Origin: Xylaria sp. FL1777 | Taxonomy: Eukaryota; Ascomycota; Sordariomycetes; Xylariales; Xylariaceae | DNA length: 64,000 nucleotides | NCBI GenBank assembly: GCA_022578965.1 | Contig: MU400613.1 | Location: 80,523 to 144,522, forward strand | Direction: 5' to 3' | Shown here: piece after piece, positions 24,348 to 36,242 of the stretch | Position numbering within the stretch: the stretch's first letter is position 1 | Layout: each line of letters opens with the position of its first letter | The notes under the pieces: generated by a model | The model's database searches: none | What the model saw: the letters and a program-made list of their open reading frames with translations, nothing else | Told to the model about the DNA's origin: nothing | Program-made: the position numbers and the translations under genes

Positions 24348-26504
24348 AAAAAAACTCTTACATAATTCTAATTCACTGTAATAAGTAGTGTTTTTTTAGT
24401 ATATTCTTAAAAAAATTGCTAGATCGTTTTAATTTTGTTAAAAAAGTAATTTTGTGCTAGCTTAAAGAATTTGTTGGTTTTTTAAGGTTTTAATATAACG
24501 TTTTCTATAATTTTGTCTTTAATTTTTATAGCATAAATTTTATTAAAAAAATACTTAGGTATCTTGATTTTATGTTTAATGTTATTATTTTTATTATAAG
24601 TGTTATTTTTTTGATTTATTGCTATAGTAATGCTTATAAAAGTAAGCTTTAGGTGTAATTTTTGCGCAAGTATAAATATGTTATAAATATAAAGAACTAA
24701 TAGCTAAGTAGTTGCAAAAAAAAGTCTATAAATTTAGCATTATATTAAATACTTAAGTATTTTAGTTATTTATTATATATTTATTACTTATTTAAACCTT
24801 AGTACTTATATATTTATTATTTAAATTTAATATTTTAATACTTAAGTTTTTAAATAAATACTTTATATATATAAGTAATAAATATATTACTAAATATATT
24901 ATTGTTTTATATAATTATTGTACTTTTTTTAAAACATGTTAAACTTTGTGTTTTTTTTTAGTTATTTTGCTAGATTTTTTGGTAAGTATATATATTAAGC
25001 AATATAATAACTAATAATTACTTGTTAGCTAAAAGGTCTAAAGTAATATAGCTATAATTATTGTTTTTTTGCTATAAATTTCTAATAGTTTTTTTTTTTT
25101 TATTTTAATAAGCTTATAGCATTTTATAACATTATTGTTAAACTAATAATATATAGCTTAAAAAGGTTAAAACTAAGCTAGCTATTAATATTAAATGTTA
25201 AACAAGCTATTTTAAACTAAAAATACAACACTTATACCACTTATATAATAAAGTGACTTAAAATAGGCACTTTTTTATAAATAAGCAAAAAAAGGCATTT
25301 ATTTATATATATATGTTATATGCTAAGTAAGTGCTTACTATAATTTTTATTTCTATAAAACTTATTAATGTATTTTATATAGTTTTTTTAATTTTTTTTT
25401 TTATAGCTTTTCTTTTTTTACTTACTTTTAATATTTATATAGGTTTTATTTTATAAAACTTTTACAGGTATTAATATATACTATTTTTTTATTACTTATT
25501 ACTAAATTATAAATTTTTTAACGTTTTTATTTTTTTAATAGGCTTTTTTACACATTTTTTATATTAATTATAAAGTAAAGCTATTAAGCTTTATATAAAA
25601 AAGTTTAATAGCTTATGCATAAAAGTACTATTTAGCTAGCTAAAAATGTACTTTTGCTTTACTTTAAAATGCTTATTTTACACTTAAAGAGTTTTATAAA
25701 CAATATTATGTTTTTGCGTTTAATAAGCAGTAACTTAAGCAGCATATAGCTTTAAAAGCTTTTTAAAATTAATAATAGTAGCAAAAAAGCTAGTAAAGTT
25801 AAGGTTTTTTTGCTTAGTTTTCTTTTTTTTAACTTAGAAAATCTGCAACTTTAGCTAAATATTAGCTTGTATAAACTAGAATTTCTTTATATGTAGTTTG
25901 CAGATAATAATGCGTATTAAGCTTAATAAATGCTTCTTGCTTTTGTTAACGCAGTAGTTAAGTATAATACTTGCGAAGCGCTTAATACTTACAAAGTTAT
26001 TAAGCTTGTTTAATATGTTTTAAAGCTTATTAATACTGCAACGTTTAAGCTATGTTTTAGTGCTTTTTTTAACGGTATAAAACCTAGTACGTTTTTTTCT
26101 AACTGTATAGTAAACAATATTTAGCATTAAAATCTGCGTTATGTTGTTTTAAGCATACGTAAAATTGTTTAAAAATAAACATCCTAAGAATTAGTTATTT
26201 TAAACACTATTATTGCTTAAATGCTTTTGTTTAGCTTACTTTTCTATAAACAAGATTTAAATTTTAAAGCTACTATTGCTTTTTACTTTAAACTTGTTTA
26301 AAAGCTATAATTTATAAACTACTATTAATTATTTAAATATAGTTATATAAGTTATTTAATTCTTTAAAGCAATTAAAGCTTTAGCTTTGCTGCTGCTTGT
26401 GCGCTAGCAGCTATTTTTTATATTTTTGCTACGCATATAAAAGGTCCTTTATTGTTAAAATTTTTTAATAGCTTTATAAACAAGGTTTCTTAGTTTATAT
26501 AATA

Positions 26505-26640
26505 TTAACTTAGCTAAATCTTTAATAAGACTTAACTTAGCAACATTTTTAGTAAAACTTAGCTTAGCTATATTTTTAGTAAAACTTAACTTAGTTAAAT
26601 CTTTAATAAAACTTAACTTAGCTAAATCTTTAGTAAAACT
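26505..26640 (+). repeat. 27-bp minisatellite, five units
   Basis: Units begin at TTAACTTAG (or TTAGCTTAG) at 26505, 26532, 26559, 26586 and 26613, exactly 27 bp apart, consensus TTAACTTAGCTAAATCTTTA plus GTAAAAC. Differences between units are mostly C/T and A/G. Confidence 0.9.
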
Positions 26641-27487
26641 TTACTTTTAGCTTTTTTAAATCTTATAACAAACCTTTTAAGTTTTATTATTTTATAAAAT
26701 ATATATTTATAACAATTTTCCTTTTTTGATTTTATTCTTTAGCTTACTATAATTAAATAAGATTTAGCAAAAAAAGCAACTTTAAACTATGCAAAATATG
26801 CTTATATAAAAAACTCTAATTATATATTTAAACCTTAAAAATAAAAAGTTCTTATAAAGTATAAGCTTATTAATACTTTTTGTTATATATATTGCTATAT
26901 ATTACTAAAAAATACTTATTTAAATATAGCTATTAATGTTTTGCATTATTTATAGATTGCTAAATGTACTTTAGTTATAAACTTAAGCTTTAGTAACTTT
27001 ATTATGTTTAACCTAAATAGCAATTTTATAAAAAATAATTTTAAATCTAAAGAAACAATTAATAATGCTATTTTATTTCTTAATTAGATTAAGCAAGCTA
27101 AAATATTAAAAAGCAACTGTTAGCTTTTACTTAAGCATATTAAAAACTTTAATTATTAAACTGCTATTTTTATTGATTTATTCTATAATAAATTCTATTA
27201 TATTAACTCTTTATACTTTTTTGTTTATTATAACATTTATAATAAGGTATTTACTGCAGTTTAGCATAAATAGCTGCTTAACTTATTACTGCTTTATTTT
27301 CTAGTTTATATTTTTATTTCTTAATAGCAAAATAGTTATAGTTGTAGCTATATTTTTTTTTATACTTTGTACTTTATATTCTATAACTTAGTATGCATAA
27401 AAATGCTGCTTAAGTTGTTAAAAACGCTTGTTTACTAACGTACAAACTTTAACTAAATGCTTAAAGCATTTAGTAATTATATAGAGG

Positions 27488-27724
27488 TCCGTTTTTTAGA
27501 TGTTTTACTAAAGGTTCCTTTTTTGAATGTTTTGCTAGCATTTAGTTATTAAGCAAAAGTTTACTTTTTGGATGTTATTTTAAAGGTTTACTTTTTAGAT
27601 ATTAATAATTAAGCAAGGTTTTATTTTTTAAATGTTTTATTAAAGCTTTGCTTTTTAGATATTAATAATTAGAAATAAAACTGCTTTTTAGATGTTTTGC
27701 TAGGGGTTTACTTTTTAAATATGT
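27488..27724 (+). repeat. Irregular minisatellite built on CTTTTTAGATGTTTTGCTAA
   Basis: The core CTTTTTAGAT(G) occurs about eight times, spacing alternating between 27-28 bp and 31-45 bp; a composite unit of about 60 bp includes ATTAATAATTAAGCAAGG. One unit keeps a GGGG, so mutation is uneven. Confidence 0.75.
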
Positions 27725-28359
27725 TTTTTTTTTCCTATAATGCGCCTTTAATTCTAATAAATTAGTTTTTAATTCTTAAGCAAGTTTTTAACGAAGCTTT
27801 AACTGCATAGCAAGTTATGTTTTCTAAAATATTATATATTAAACTAAGCTATATTGAACTAGCTTAAGCTACTAGAAGCAAAAATAGATTTTGTTAAAGT
27901 ATTTTTTACAAAATTCCTAAAACTAAACTTGCTGCTACTTTACTTTTAAAGTTCTTGCAAGCCTTTTTACTACTTAATTGCGCAAAGCAATTTTATTAAA
28001 AGCAAATTAAGGTTTTTTATGCATAAAGAAATAATTCTTAGTATAAAGCAGCATATTGCTTACTATTTTAACACTTAAATATGTAGCAAGGTTAAAAGTG
28101 GTTTAATGCTTAGGTTTATAAATTTCTGTTTAAACCTAAAAAATCTTAAACTTAAAAAAAAAAAAAAAAAAAAAACAAGTAATCTTTAAGCATTTTTTTA
28201 GGTAAGTTTTCTTTACAAAAAGTTTATATATAAAATAAAGTTAAAAAAGTACACTAAAGATCTTTTAAGCACTTTAGTATATATATAAAATAAAATATTA
28301 GCTTACGCTTTATTAAGCAAAAAAGCAAAATACTTTACTATTTAATGTTTTAATATAAT

Positions 28360-28520
28360 GTTTATTGTTATATATAATTAATTTAAGCTTTGTAACCTTT
28401 AATGCTAATATATATTAAATTAGCAAAAGCTAAATAGCTTTACTTAAGTGCATAAAAGTGTAAAGTGCTTTATTTAAGTTTTTAGCATAAAAGTGCAAAG
28501 TATGTTATTATATGTTTTTT
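28360..28520 (+). repeat. Dispersed repeat fragment (family R), copy 0
   Basis: The phrase TTAGCAAAAGCTAAATAGCT plus TTACTT and the following sequence are shared with copies at about 29020, 30700 and 61745. Only part of the longer repeat is present. Confidence 0.55.
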
Positions 28521-28607
28521 TAAACGCTTTTTTTGTTTTGTGCATTAAGTATACTACAGTAATTAAAAGTAAAATAAAAGCTAATATTAAGCTTAAAACT
28601 AACTTTA

Positions 28608-28685
28608 TTTTATATATAATAATCTATTATAGCTGCAAAAGTATTGCTAATAATTGTTACGTTAAAATATTAGCTAAACTATAAG
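28608..28685 (+). repeat. Dispersed repeat fragment (family R), copy 1a
   Basis: TTATATATAATAATCTATTA plus TAGCTGCAAAAGT is found again at about 30549-30581 and, mutated, at about 61620-61652. Here it falls inside a 63-codon open frame with no recognised motif. Confidence 0.6.
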
Positions 28686-28813
28686 CTTTTTTAAAAAAGC
28701 AAATTATGCTTGTAGCTTAAAAGTAGCTAATAGTAGCTATTTATTACTTACTTTTAAAAAAGCAAATTATGCTTATAGCTTAAAAGTAGCTAATAATAGC
28801 TATTTATTATTTG
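28686..28813 (+). repeat. Tandem duplication of a 63-65 bp unit
   Basis: Two copies (28686-28750, 28751-28813) of CTTTTAAAAAAGCAAATTAT, GCTTATAGCTTAAAAGTAGC, TAATAATAGCTATTTATTA. Differences are mainly G/A. A third partial AGCTTTTTTAAAGCATAA follows. Confidence 0.85.
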
Positions 28814-28983
28814 CTTTTAGAGCTTTTTTAAAGCATAAACTTATTATATATAGCTGTTTATACATAGTTAATTTACTATTTATAACTATTATTACATTAA
28901 GCTAAAATAACATACATTTATTGCTTTTATACTAGTTAACTTTTATATAATAAGCGTTTATATACTTAAACATAATAATAATT

Positions 28984-29095
28984 AATTTAGGGCTTTTTAA
29001 CCTTTTGTTTGCTTATATGTCTTAAATTAGCAAAAATTAAATAGCTTTACTTCTGGTTTTAATTTAACGCAGTATAGTATACATTTAAAGCTTAT
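28984..29095 (+). repeat. Dispersed repeat fragment (family R), copy 1b
   Basis: TTTAGGGCTTTTTAACCTTT, then GTTTGCTTATATGTCTTAAA, matches about 30646-30720 and 61690-61770. The spacing from copy 1a differs from the other copies because of the tandem duplication between them. Confidence 0.6.
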
Positions 29096-29300
29096 GCTTT
29101 TTTAAGCTAAATAAATTCTGCTTTTTTATACTGCACACAAAATAAGCATACTTAATATTTGTATACTTATTTTTAGCTTATTAACTTAACACTTTAGCTT
29201 TTATTACTTTGTTATTTTAATTAGATTTAGCTTTACGTTTATGCTTAGCTTTGTTTACGTAAGCTTATAGGTTTAAAGTTATAAAATATAATAATATAAG

Positions 29301-29598
29301 ATAATAATATTTTTAGCAATAGTATAATATGTTATAATATTATGTTTAAAGAACGCAACAAAGGTAAACTTATTTTTATTTTTCCGTTTTATGTATAACT
29401 TAACTTTAATATCTTAATAAAATGAACATTAACTTTTGGCTATAAATATAAAACATAATAATAATGTTTTTAGCGATAGTATAATGCGTTATAGTATTAC
29501 GTTTAAAAAAAAATACAACAAAAATGCTTACTTTTATTTCTTTGTTTTAATTTAACTTTAATAGCCTAATAAAGTAAATAGTGACTTTTAGCTAATAG
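29301..29598 (+). repeat. Tandem duplication of a 157-bp unit
   Basis: The second copy begins at 29458. Both contain ATAATAATRTTTTTAGCRAT plus AGTATAATRYGTTATARTAT, then TTTAACTTTAAT and TAATAAARTRAA. Almost all differences are transitions. Confidence 0.8.
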
Positions 29599-29800
29599 CT
29601 TACTAATTGCTTAAAAAACCTAGTTAGCAGCAGGTTTTTCTTTATATAATTATAAATTATTAAAATAACGTACATAATTATAAACTAAATATAAAGAAAA
29701 AAGTTTATATATATAGTTTGCTTATTATGCTTTTTAGTGATTTAAAAATGCAAAAAGTCAAGGTTTAACAGTTATAATGTTTTAACGCTAATGTTTATAA

Positions 29801-30069
29801 TTTTGTAAGCTTTAATATATACGCTTATATATTTAAGCTTTTATAAGCTTTAACGTATATACTACAAACATTTAAACTTTTGTAAGCTTTTTATAAGCTT
29901 TTAATATAAAGTACTATATATATATAGACTTTTGTAAGCTTTAAACACTATATATACGTTTATATGCTTAAGCTTTTATGAGCTTTTTGTAAGCTTTAAC
30001 GTATATACTACATACGTTTAAGCTTTTATAAGCTTTTTGTAAGCTTTTAATATAAAATATTATATATAT
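29801..30069 (+). repeat. Two ~129-140 bp units rich in TAAGCTTTTATAAGC
   Basis: Units start at TTTTGTAAGCTTTAA at 29801 and 29930. Each contains palindromic AAGCTT motifs and ends in TTAATATAAARTAYTATATA. HindIII-type AAGCTT sites occur about every 20-25 bp. Confidence 0.8.
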
Positions 30070-30534
30070 ACGTATGCTATAAAGCACTTACTAAAATAAA
30101 GTAAAGCTATTAAATAAGCTAAAAATAAGTAAGCTTAAGCTTAATTACATAGTAAAAATAGGTTGTTCTAAATTATAAAACGCTTGCTTTGCAAAAAAAA
30201 AAACACTAATATAGAAAATAGCTATATTATATTTAACCTTTAAGACTTTATACCTTTTATAACTGCTAATTAATTAAAATTAGGCCTTATAAGTTAAAAG
30301 AAGTTGCAGAAAAGCTTTTAAAAAGCAATATTGCATAACTGTAAAAGTAATATAATAGTTTGAACTCTTTTAAATAATAGCTTAATTTTTGTTTAAAATA
30401 ACCTTTTTATTTTTATTTTTCTAAAGATTAAATAAATAAACAAACTAATCTAATAATTTATAAACGCGTATAACGTTAAAGTATAGCATAGCAAGTATAA
30501 TAAAAGTAATATGCTAAGATTTAAAACTAAATAG

Positions 30535-30850
30535 TTAATTTTTTATTTTATATATAATAATCTATTATAGCTGCAAAAGTCTATGCTTTTTATTTAAGCT
30601 ATTATTAAGCATAGTAGCTATTCTTAAGTTTATATATAATTAGTTTAGGGCTTTTTAACTTCTGTAGTTTGCTTATATATCTTAAATTAGCAAGATCTTA
30701 AATTAGCAAAAGCTAAATAGCTTTATTTTTAGTATGCAAAACAGTTTTAATAAGTTTTAATTTATTATAGTATAGTTTTAGTGTTTTACTAAACTATGCA
30801 TTTAAAAATAGCATAAAGTGTTTAGTTAGTTTAATACGTATAATAGCAAG
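30535..30850 (+). repeat. Dispersed repeat family R, copy 2 (longest in this cluster)
   Basis: Matches 61600-61895 over about 300 bp in the same orientation, including TTATAGCTGCAAAAGT, GTTTGCTTATAT, AGCAAAAGCTAAATAGCTTT, GTATGCAAAACAGTTTTAAT and TTTTAGTGTTTTACTAAACT. It contains an internal duplication of CTTAAATTAGCAA. No coding frame, terminal TG/CA or target duplication was found, so its class is open. Confidence 0.7.
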
Positions 30851-31029
30851 CAATTAAGCTATTAATAAAACTAATCTAAAATATATAAATACGAATTAAC
30901 TTGTAAGCTTACATAAAGTATAACTATTAATATAGCATTAATACAAAAAATAGCTACAGTTATTTTATAAGATTAAAATTAAAAGCAACTAAATGTTTTT
31001 AAATAATTTATTAAGTTTAATTGTTTAAA

Positions 31030-31230
31030 ATTTTTAACGTTTAATAGTTTTTTAACGTTTGATATTTTTTAACGTTTAATTGTTTTTTAACATTTAATAT
31101 TTTTTAACGTTTAATAGTTTTTTAACGTTTGATATTTTTTAACGTTTAATTGTTTTTTAACGTTTAATTGTTTTTTAACGTTTAATAGTTTTTTAACGTT
31201 TAATATTTTTTAATGTTTAATAAACGCTTA
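31030..31230 (+). repeat. 17/18-bp minisatellite with higher-order structure
   Basis: Eleven units, each with AACGTTTAAT or a variant, beginning at 31036, 31054, 31071, 31089, 31106, 31124, 31141, 31159, 31177, 31195 and 31212. Four variants in fixed order make a ~70-bp higher-order unit, which repeats once and then diverges. Confidence 0.9.
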
Positions 31231-32290
31231 ATAAACATAACGCTAAAAAGCTATAGTATAAAATCTATTTTATATTAGGTTTTGTTTAGCTAAAACTGCT
31301 ATAATATTACTTAGCTTTTATTTGTTTAGCTATTAATATTTAGCAGCTAATCTTTATATAAAATGATTTTATCTTTTCTTGCATTAAGGTTAGTTAAAAA
31401 AAAGTCAGCTTTTAATTACTTAGTTACTTAGTTTTATAAAGCAATTTAAACTATTATAAATTAAAAAGTTTTAGTTTAGCATGCATTTTTCTAACTTATA
31501 TTGCTTGCTAATATAAGTAATATTATAAGTATAAAATATAATTAAACTTTTAAAACTTTAATATTTTTTTGTTAATTAATTAATAACTTTAATTAAAGCA
31601 AATATATTAATAAAAAGCGTATATTAAGTTATAAATGCAGGTTAATTTTTTTTTTTAAATTTTGTTAAATAATAAGGTTTAAACAAAGTATAGCTGCTAA
31701 AAGTATATTATAGTACTTTATAATAATAGTTATTGCAGGCCTTTTACTTTTATTAATATTACTTAATTTTGTAGCTAAACTTTGCAAACAAACTATATTT
31801 TACTGCTTAATTACTTGCAAGCAAGCTATATTTTGTAAACATAATTTGCAAAGTAAAATATTAGGTTTAAATAAAATTATAATAAAAGCTTTACTAAAAG
31901 ATATACGCTTTTTTGCTAAAAACAAAATATACTTATTAAATATAAAAGCTAAATTAAGCTTTTTATTTACTTTGCTATAGCTAAACTATATTTATGTTAA
32001 TAAAAAAAAACGTTTAATATTTATTAACTTGCGTTTTACTATATATAAAAAAAAAACAAATAATATATTTTATTTTATTACTGCATAAAATTAGTTATAA
32101 CAATAATTATTGCAGTAATAGCTAGTATATATAAAATTAAGTAAAACTAGAAGCACTTTTAACTTTAGTAGTTTTTATTAGCTAAAATATGCCTGTTTAA
32201 TAAGCTTAGCATATATTATAGTTAAAATAGCTTTTAAAGATATAAAACTTTGCATAAGGCTTGCTATTTTGTTATTTTTTTAACTTACGT
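31231..32290. other. Decayed sequence, no identified gene
   Basis: Mixed skew. No array, RNA gene or domain recognised. It may contain the 5' part of the coding relic that follows. Confidence 0.35.
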
Positions 32291-32299
32291 AATATGCCT

Positions 32300-33760
32300 T
32301 TTTATTTAATACTTCTGTTGTAATGCTATTATTATGCTAAACATTTTTATAATTTATAGTTAAATCAAGTTTTTTAAGCTTATTAATAATATGCTAGCAT
32401 TTAACCTTTTAAGCCTTTTATATGCTTAACTTATTAAACATGCTTGTTATAACTATAATTATTTTATTTTTAATATGCTTAAGTACTGCTTTAACTTTAT
32501 TTATGATCTTTTTTTTTTAGAGGTTATATTGCAAATATTTTTAAAAACTGCTAACATGCAAATTTTCAGTATTAAAAGATATAAAGATAGTATTAATAAA
32601 AGTAGTAAGTTTAGAAATACTGTTGTTTTTAAGTTTTGTTTTTTTTTGTTTGCTTTAAAATTAACTTTAAGGCTACTAAGCTTTATAAAACTGCTTTTTA
32701 AAACTTTAGCTAACTTAGAATTGCTTAATAAGCTAGTTTTTAAACATAAAATTACTATAGAAAAAAATACAAAGGTAATTTTTTTAAATAACATTTAACC
32801 TTTTTACGTTATAATTAAGAACGCTATAATATATTAAAAAAAGATTATTTTAAAAAAAGTGCAAAGCTAGGTTTTATGCTTAGTAAAAAAAAACATAACG
32901 CGTTTAAGATTTTTTTAATTAGCTAAGTTAATTAAAAGCACTTTAGCTGCTAAAGCAATATTGTTAAAACTGCAATACATTATTAAGCAAGCCAAGTTAT
33001 TAGCAAAACAAAAGTGCTATAAAGCAGCATAAAACTACTTTGTTTATACGTTAATATTAAACTTAGCATTTAATAAAAATAGCTAGGTTAGTGTTAAGCT
33101 AGCTATAATTGCTACTATTGCAAAAAATTTAGTTTTAAAACTATAACGTAGCGTTAAAAGAAAATATAATATAGCGCTTTAGCTAGCCTAGTTTGCTTAT
33201 AATAGCAATAATATAGCATAGTTTAAAACTTTAAATAAATAACATTTTAACTAATAATATTAAAGCAGTAATAATTATAAAAAGGTAAACTATGTTTTAA
33301 TTGCTAACGTTGCAAGCTTAAAGTTAAAAGCTAGAATTTATAATATTATCTTAAATATAGATATTTTAAGCTGCAATACTTATTTTAATTAAACAAAGTA
33401 TTTACTTTTTTAGTATAAACTAATTATTATTACTATTAAAACAAAAATAAAGTTATTAATACGTGATTTTTTGTTATAGCTTAGTATTTAAATAGCTGCG
33501 TAACATAAATATATGTTGCAAGTTTAAACCTTTAGGTTTTAAGCTATTAAGCTTATAGCTAAAAAGCAAAAAAAGCTATTTAGCATAAAACTTGTTTTTG
33601 TTTTTTTAATTGTAGTTATGTTATATAAGTAAAAGCTTTACTTTATGTACAACTATTAATTTTTTATTAGGATATATAGCTTTATTAGCTTAAGGTTTAT
33701 AAGGAGCTTTTTAACTGTATATATATTGCTAGCATTACTTAAAGCTATTAAAACATAAAT
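32300..33760 (+). pseudogene. Unrecognised coding relic containing the longest stop-free frame
   Basis: A 107-codon open frame at 32475-32798 is the longest in the window. The same frame continues upstream to about 32300 and downstream to about 33760 with TAA/TAG as the only interruptions. The translation is rich in Lys, Leu, Ala and Ile, with helix-like stretches such as STLAAKAILLKLQYIIKQAK and AIIATIAKNLVLKL. The density of stops (about one in 15 codons) is lower than in most frames here. No catalytic motif was recognised; a transposon protein is likely from context only. The overlapping 97-codon minus-strand open frame (32794-32501) is probably its shadow, but the reverse cannot be excluded. 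Confidence 0.35.
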
Positions 33761-36005
33761 TAATATAAAGTATTTTACTAGTATTAAAAAATGGATTTTA
33801 TTTAATAAAAGCTAAAAAAAAATATAACTTATTATTTAACTTAATATATTTATTAGAAAACTTAGTTAATAAGTTTTTTGCTAATTTAACTTTACTAAGA
33901 TTTTATTTTACTGTTAAACTATTTTAATACTATTACTTGCAAATATATATTACGTTTGCTTTAAACGAAAGCTTTAGTTGCTGTTTTAATACTATGTACT
34001 AATTTAGCATAATTTTATAAGCGCATTTTATTATTAAATTTTTAAACCAAGTACTTAGGCTTGCTAGTTATTACTACTTTAAAAAAATAGCAGTTTTAAA
34101 GCGTTATATTGCAACTTTTAGTATTAAACAAGCATAATATAACTATGCTTAATTTAAGTTATTTATAAATAAGTTTAGTGCTTTGCTAATATTTTTTAAA
34201 GCTATTCTTTTTTTTGTACTTAAACTAATTATATTAGCATTTTTATTAATTTGTTTGTTTGTTTAAAGTTCTTTAACTTAAGAAAAGAGCTTGTTTTTGA
34301 TTTGTTATTTTAAACAAGCTTTTTAATTTTATAATACGTAATATTAGTATTAATTGCTTAAGCTCTTTGTTAAAAAAAAGCATTAAAGAATAAAGTTAAA
34401 AGTATAGCTATTATTAATAAAGCTTAAAAACACTATAAAAAGCTGTGTTTTATAAAGCTACCTTTAATTATTTACTTGTTAATGTTTTTAATAGCTTGCT
34501 GTTTTGTTTATTCTGTTAAATCTTTTGCAATTTAATAAACTAGTATTTCTTTTTTGTTGCTTTTTTTAAATATAAGGCCTAGCTTTTTAGTGTTTGTATT
34601 AAAAGTGCTAATTAGGCCTTTGTTTGCACTTAAGGTTTAATTTATGCTTAAGCTACCAGTTGCTTGCTTAATGTTTATAGCTTGCAACTTTTGTTGTTTT
34701 TAGTATAACTATAATTATAAGAAGCCTTTCTAAAAAAAAGAAAGTTAGTGTTTAGGTTAAAGTTAAGATTAAGGTTAATTTTTAATTGTAATAAAATAGT
34801 TAATATATGTATTATTGTTTTTATATAAAACAAAGCGCCTGCTTTAATATTAGCTATAATTAAGCAATAATGTTAGCTAAAACAAAATAGCATAAGTAGC
34901 ATAATTGCTTAAAAGCTTTATATAATAGCATTAAAACTATACTGTGTTATTATAGCTTATATTTTTTGCTTAGTATAATAGCTTGCATTTTATAACTAGG
35001 TATATTTGCTTAAGTTCTGCAAATTTGTGTAATAAACGTTAAAGCAAAAGAAGATTTCTTTATGTTAAGCATTTTGTTTGTTATTTATGTAAACAAAAAT
35101 AAATAAATAAAACATAACATAACGCAAGTAAGTTTAACTTTTGCAAAGGATTAATTTAATAAAGTTCTTTTTGAAATTTTATATTAAAACAATTATAAAA
35201 ACATATTAATACTAATTATAATACTTTAAAACAAAAGCTATAAAATTTAATACATTTATTAATAATTAATGTAATGCTAATTTTAAACTTTGTAGTATTT
35301 TTAGAATAAAACTTAGGTTTTATAGCGTAATAATAATGCTAGCATATAGAAAAATGTTTAAAAACGTTTATATAAGTTATAACTTGCGCTAAAAAAGAAA
35401 AGCAACAATAAATAAGTGTTTATTTTAGTTTATAACCTTTGCAGCCTTTAATAATAATTTATAAGCAGCAATTTTTAAATAAAGACTATATTTTTTTATT
35501 AAAACAATTTATATATACTGGATAATTTTATGCTTATAAATAATAAAAGCGTTGCTAGCAAGAAAACTTATTTATATATTATTGTAAATAGCTAGGTTTT
35601 ATATGTTATAACTATTTACTTAGGTATTTTTAAATATATTACGAGTTTTTTGCATGCTATAACTATATATGCAAGTAATAATTAGCTTTATATTAATGTT
35701 TTAGTTTTTATTTATTTAAATTACTTAGGCTATATAAAGCATAAAAATAACTTAAAGTAAAAAAAATATTACTTTTGCTGTTATTTTTTTTGTGGTTTAT
35801 ACATGATTTAAAATTTAAAATAATTAGTAAAAAACAATAATAGCTTTATATATATATAAGTTATTTATTTATTTTAAGCTAAGCTAAAATATAAGTAAAC
35901 AAGTTATTAATAAAATTACTAAACTAATTTATGCCTTAAGCATAATTAATAAAAAGCATTTATTAAACAGTTTAATTTAAAAGTAAATATAAGGTAATAT
36001 ATAAA
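33761..36005. other. Decayed sequence, no identified gene
   Basis: Mixed A/T skew with dense stops in all frames. No array or domain seen. GTTTAAAGTTCTTTAACTTAA near 34260 and similar phrases are not repeated elsewhere as far as I can see. Confidence 0.35.
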
Positions 36006-36242
36006 AGCGCTACTATAAAATCCCGTAACTGGAAAAAATAATAGGTAGCTATTTTACTGCATGTATATATATGTAGCTTTATTTTTTATAATACTTTATT
36101 TTTTAATAAAACGTCTGCTTTATAACTTTTAGAAGCAATAGATTATTTATTAAGAAACTTATGTTTATACTTAGTAAATAACTAATTATAGCTATAATTA
36201 ATTAAAAAACTTCTTTGCTTATAAAAACGGGATTATAGCGTT
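36006..36242. mobile_element. Possible 237-bp MITE-like element
   Basis: AGCGCTACTATAAAATCCCGT at the left end and the reverse complement of AACGCTATAATCCCGT at the right end form imperfect terminal inverted repeats (shared CGCTA, TAA, TCCCGT). CCCG is rare in this DNA, which makes chance less likely. The interior has no coding frame. No clear target-site duplication was found and no second copy was seen, so this is tentative. Confidence 0.35.

Larger units (their letters stand above)
18528..26504. other. 8 kb of mainly T-rich decayed sequence
   Basis: No gene recognised. Open stretches at 19938-20310 are poly-Phe/Leu/Tyr translations of T-rich DNA. A T tract dominates about 23546-23634. An (AAAAGC)-like array sits at 24255-24347. 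Base skew suggests minus-strand element relics over most of it. Confidence 0.4.

Noticed and set aside
32501..32794. 97-codon minus-strand open frame as a gene
   Set aside because: It lies opposite the plus-strand 107-codon frame, which extends coherently on both sides whereas this one does not obviously do so. Kept only as an alternative.
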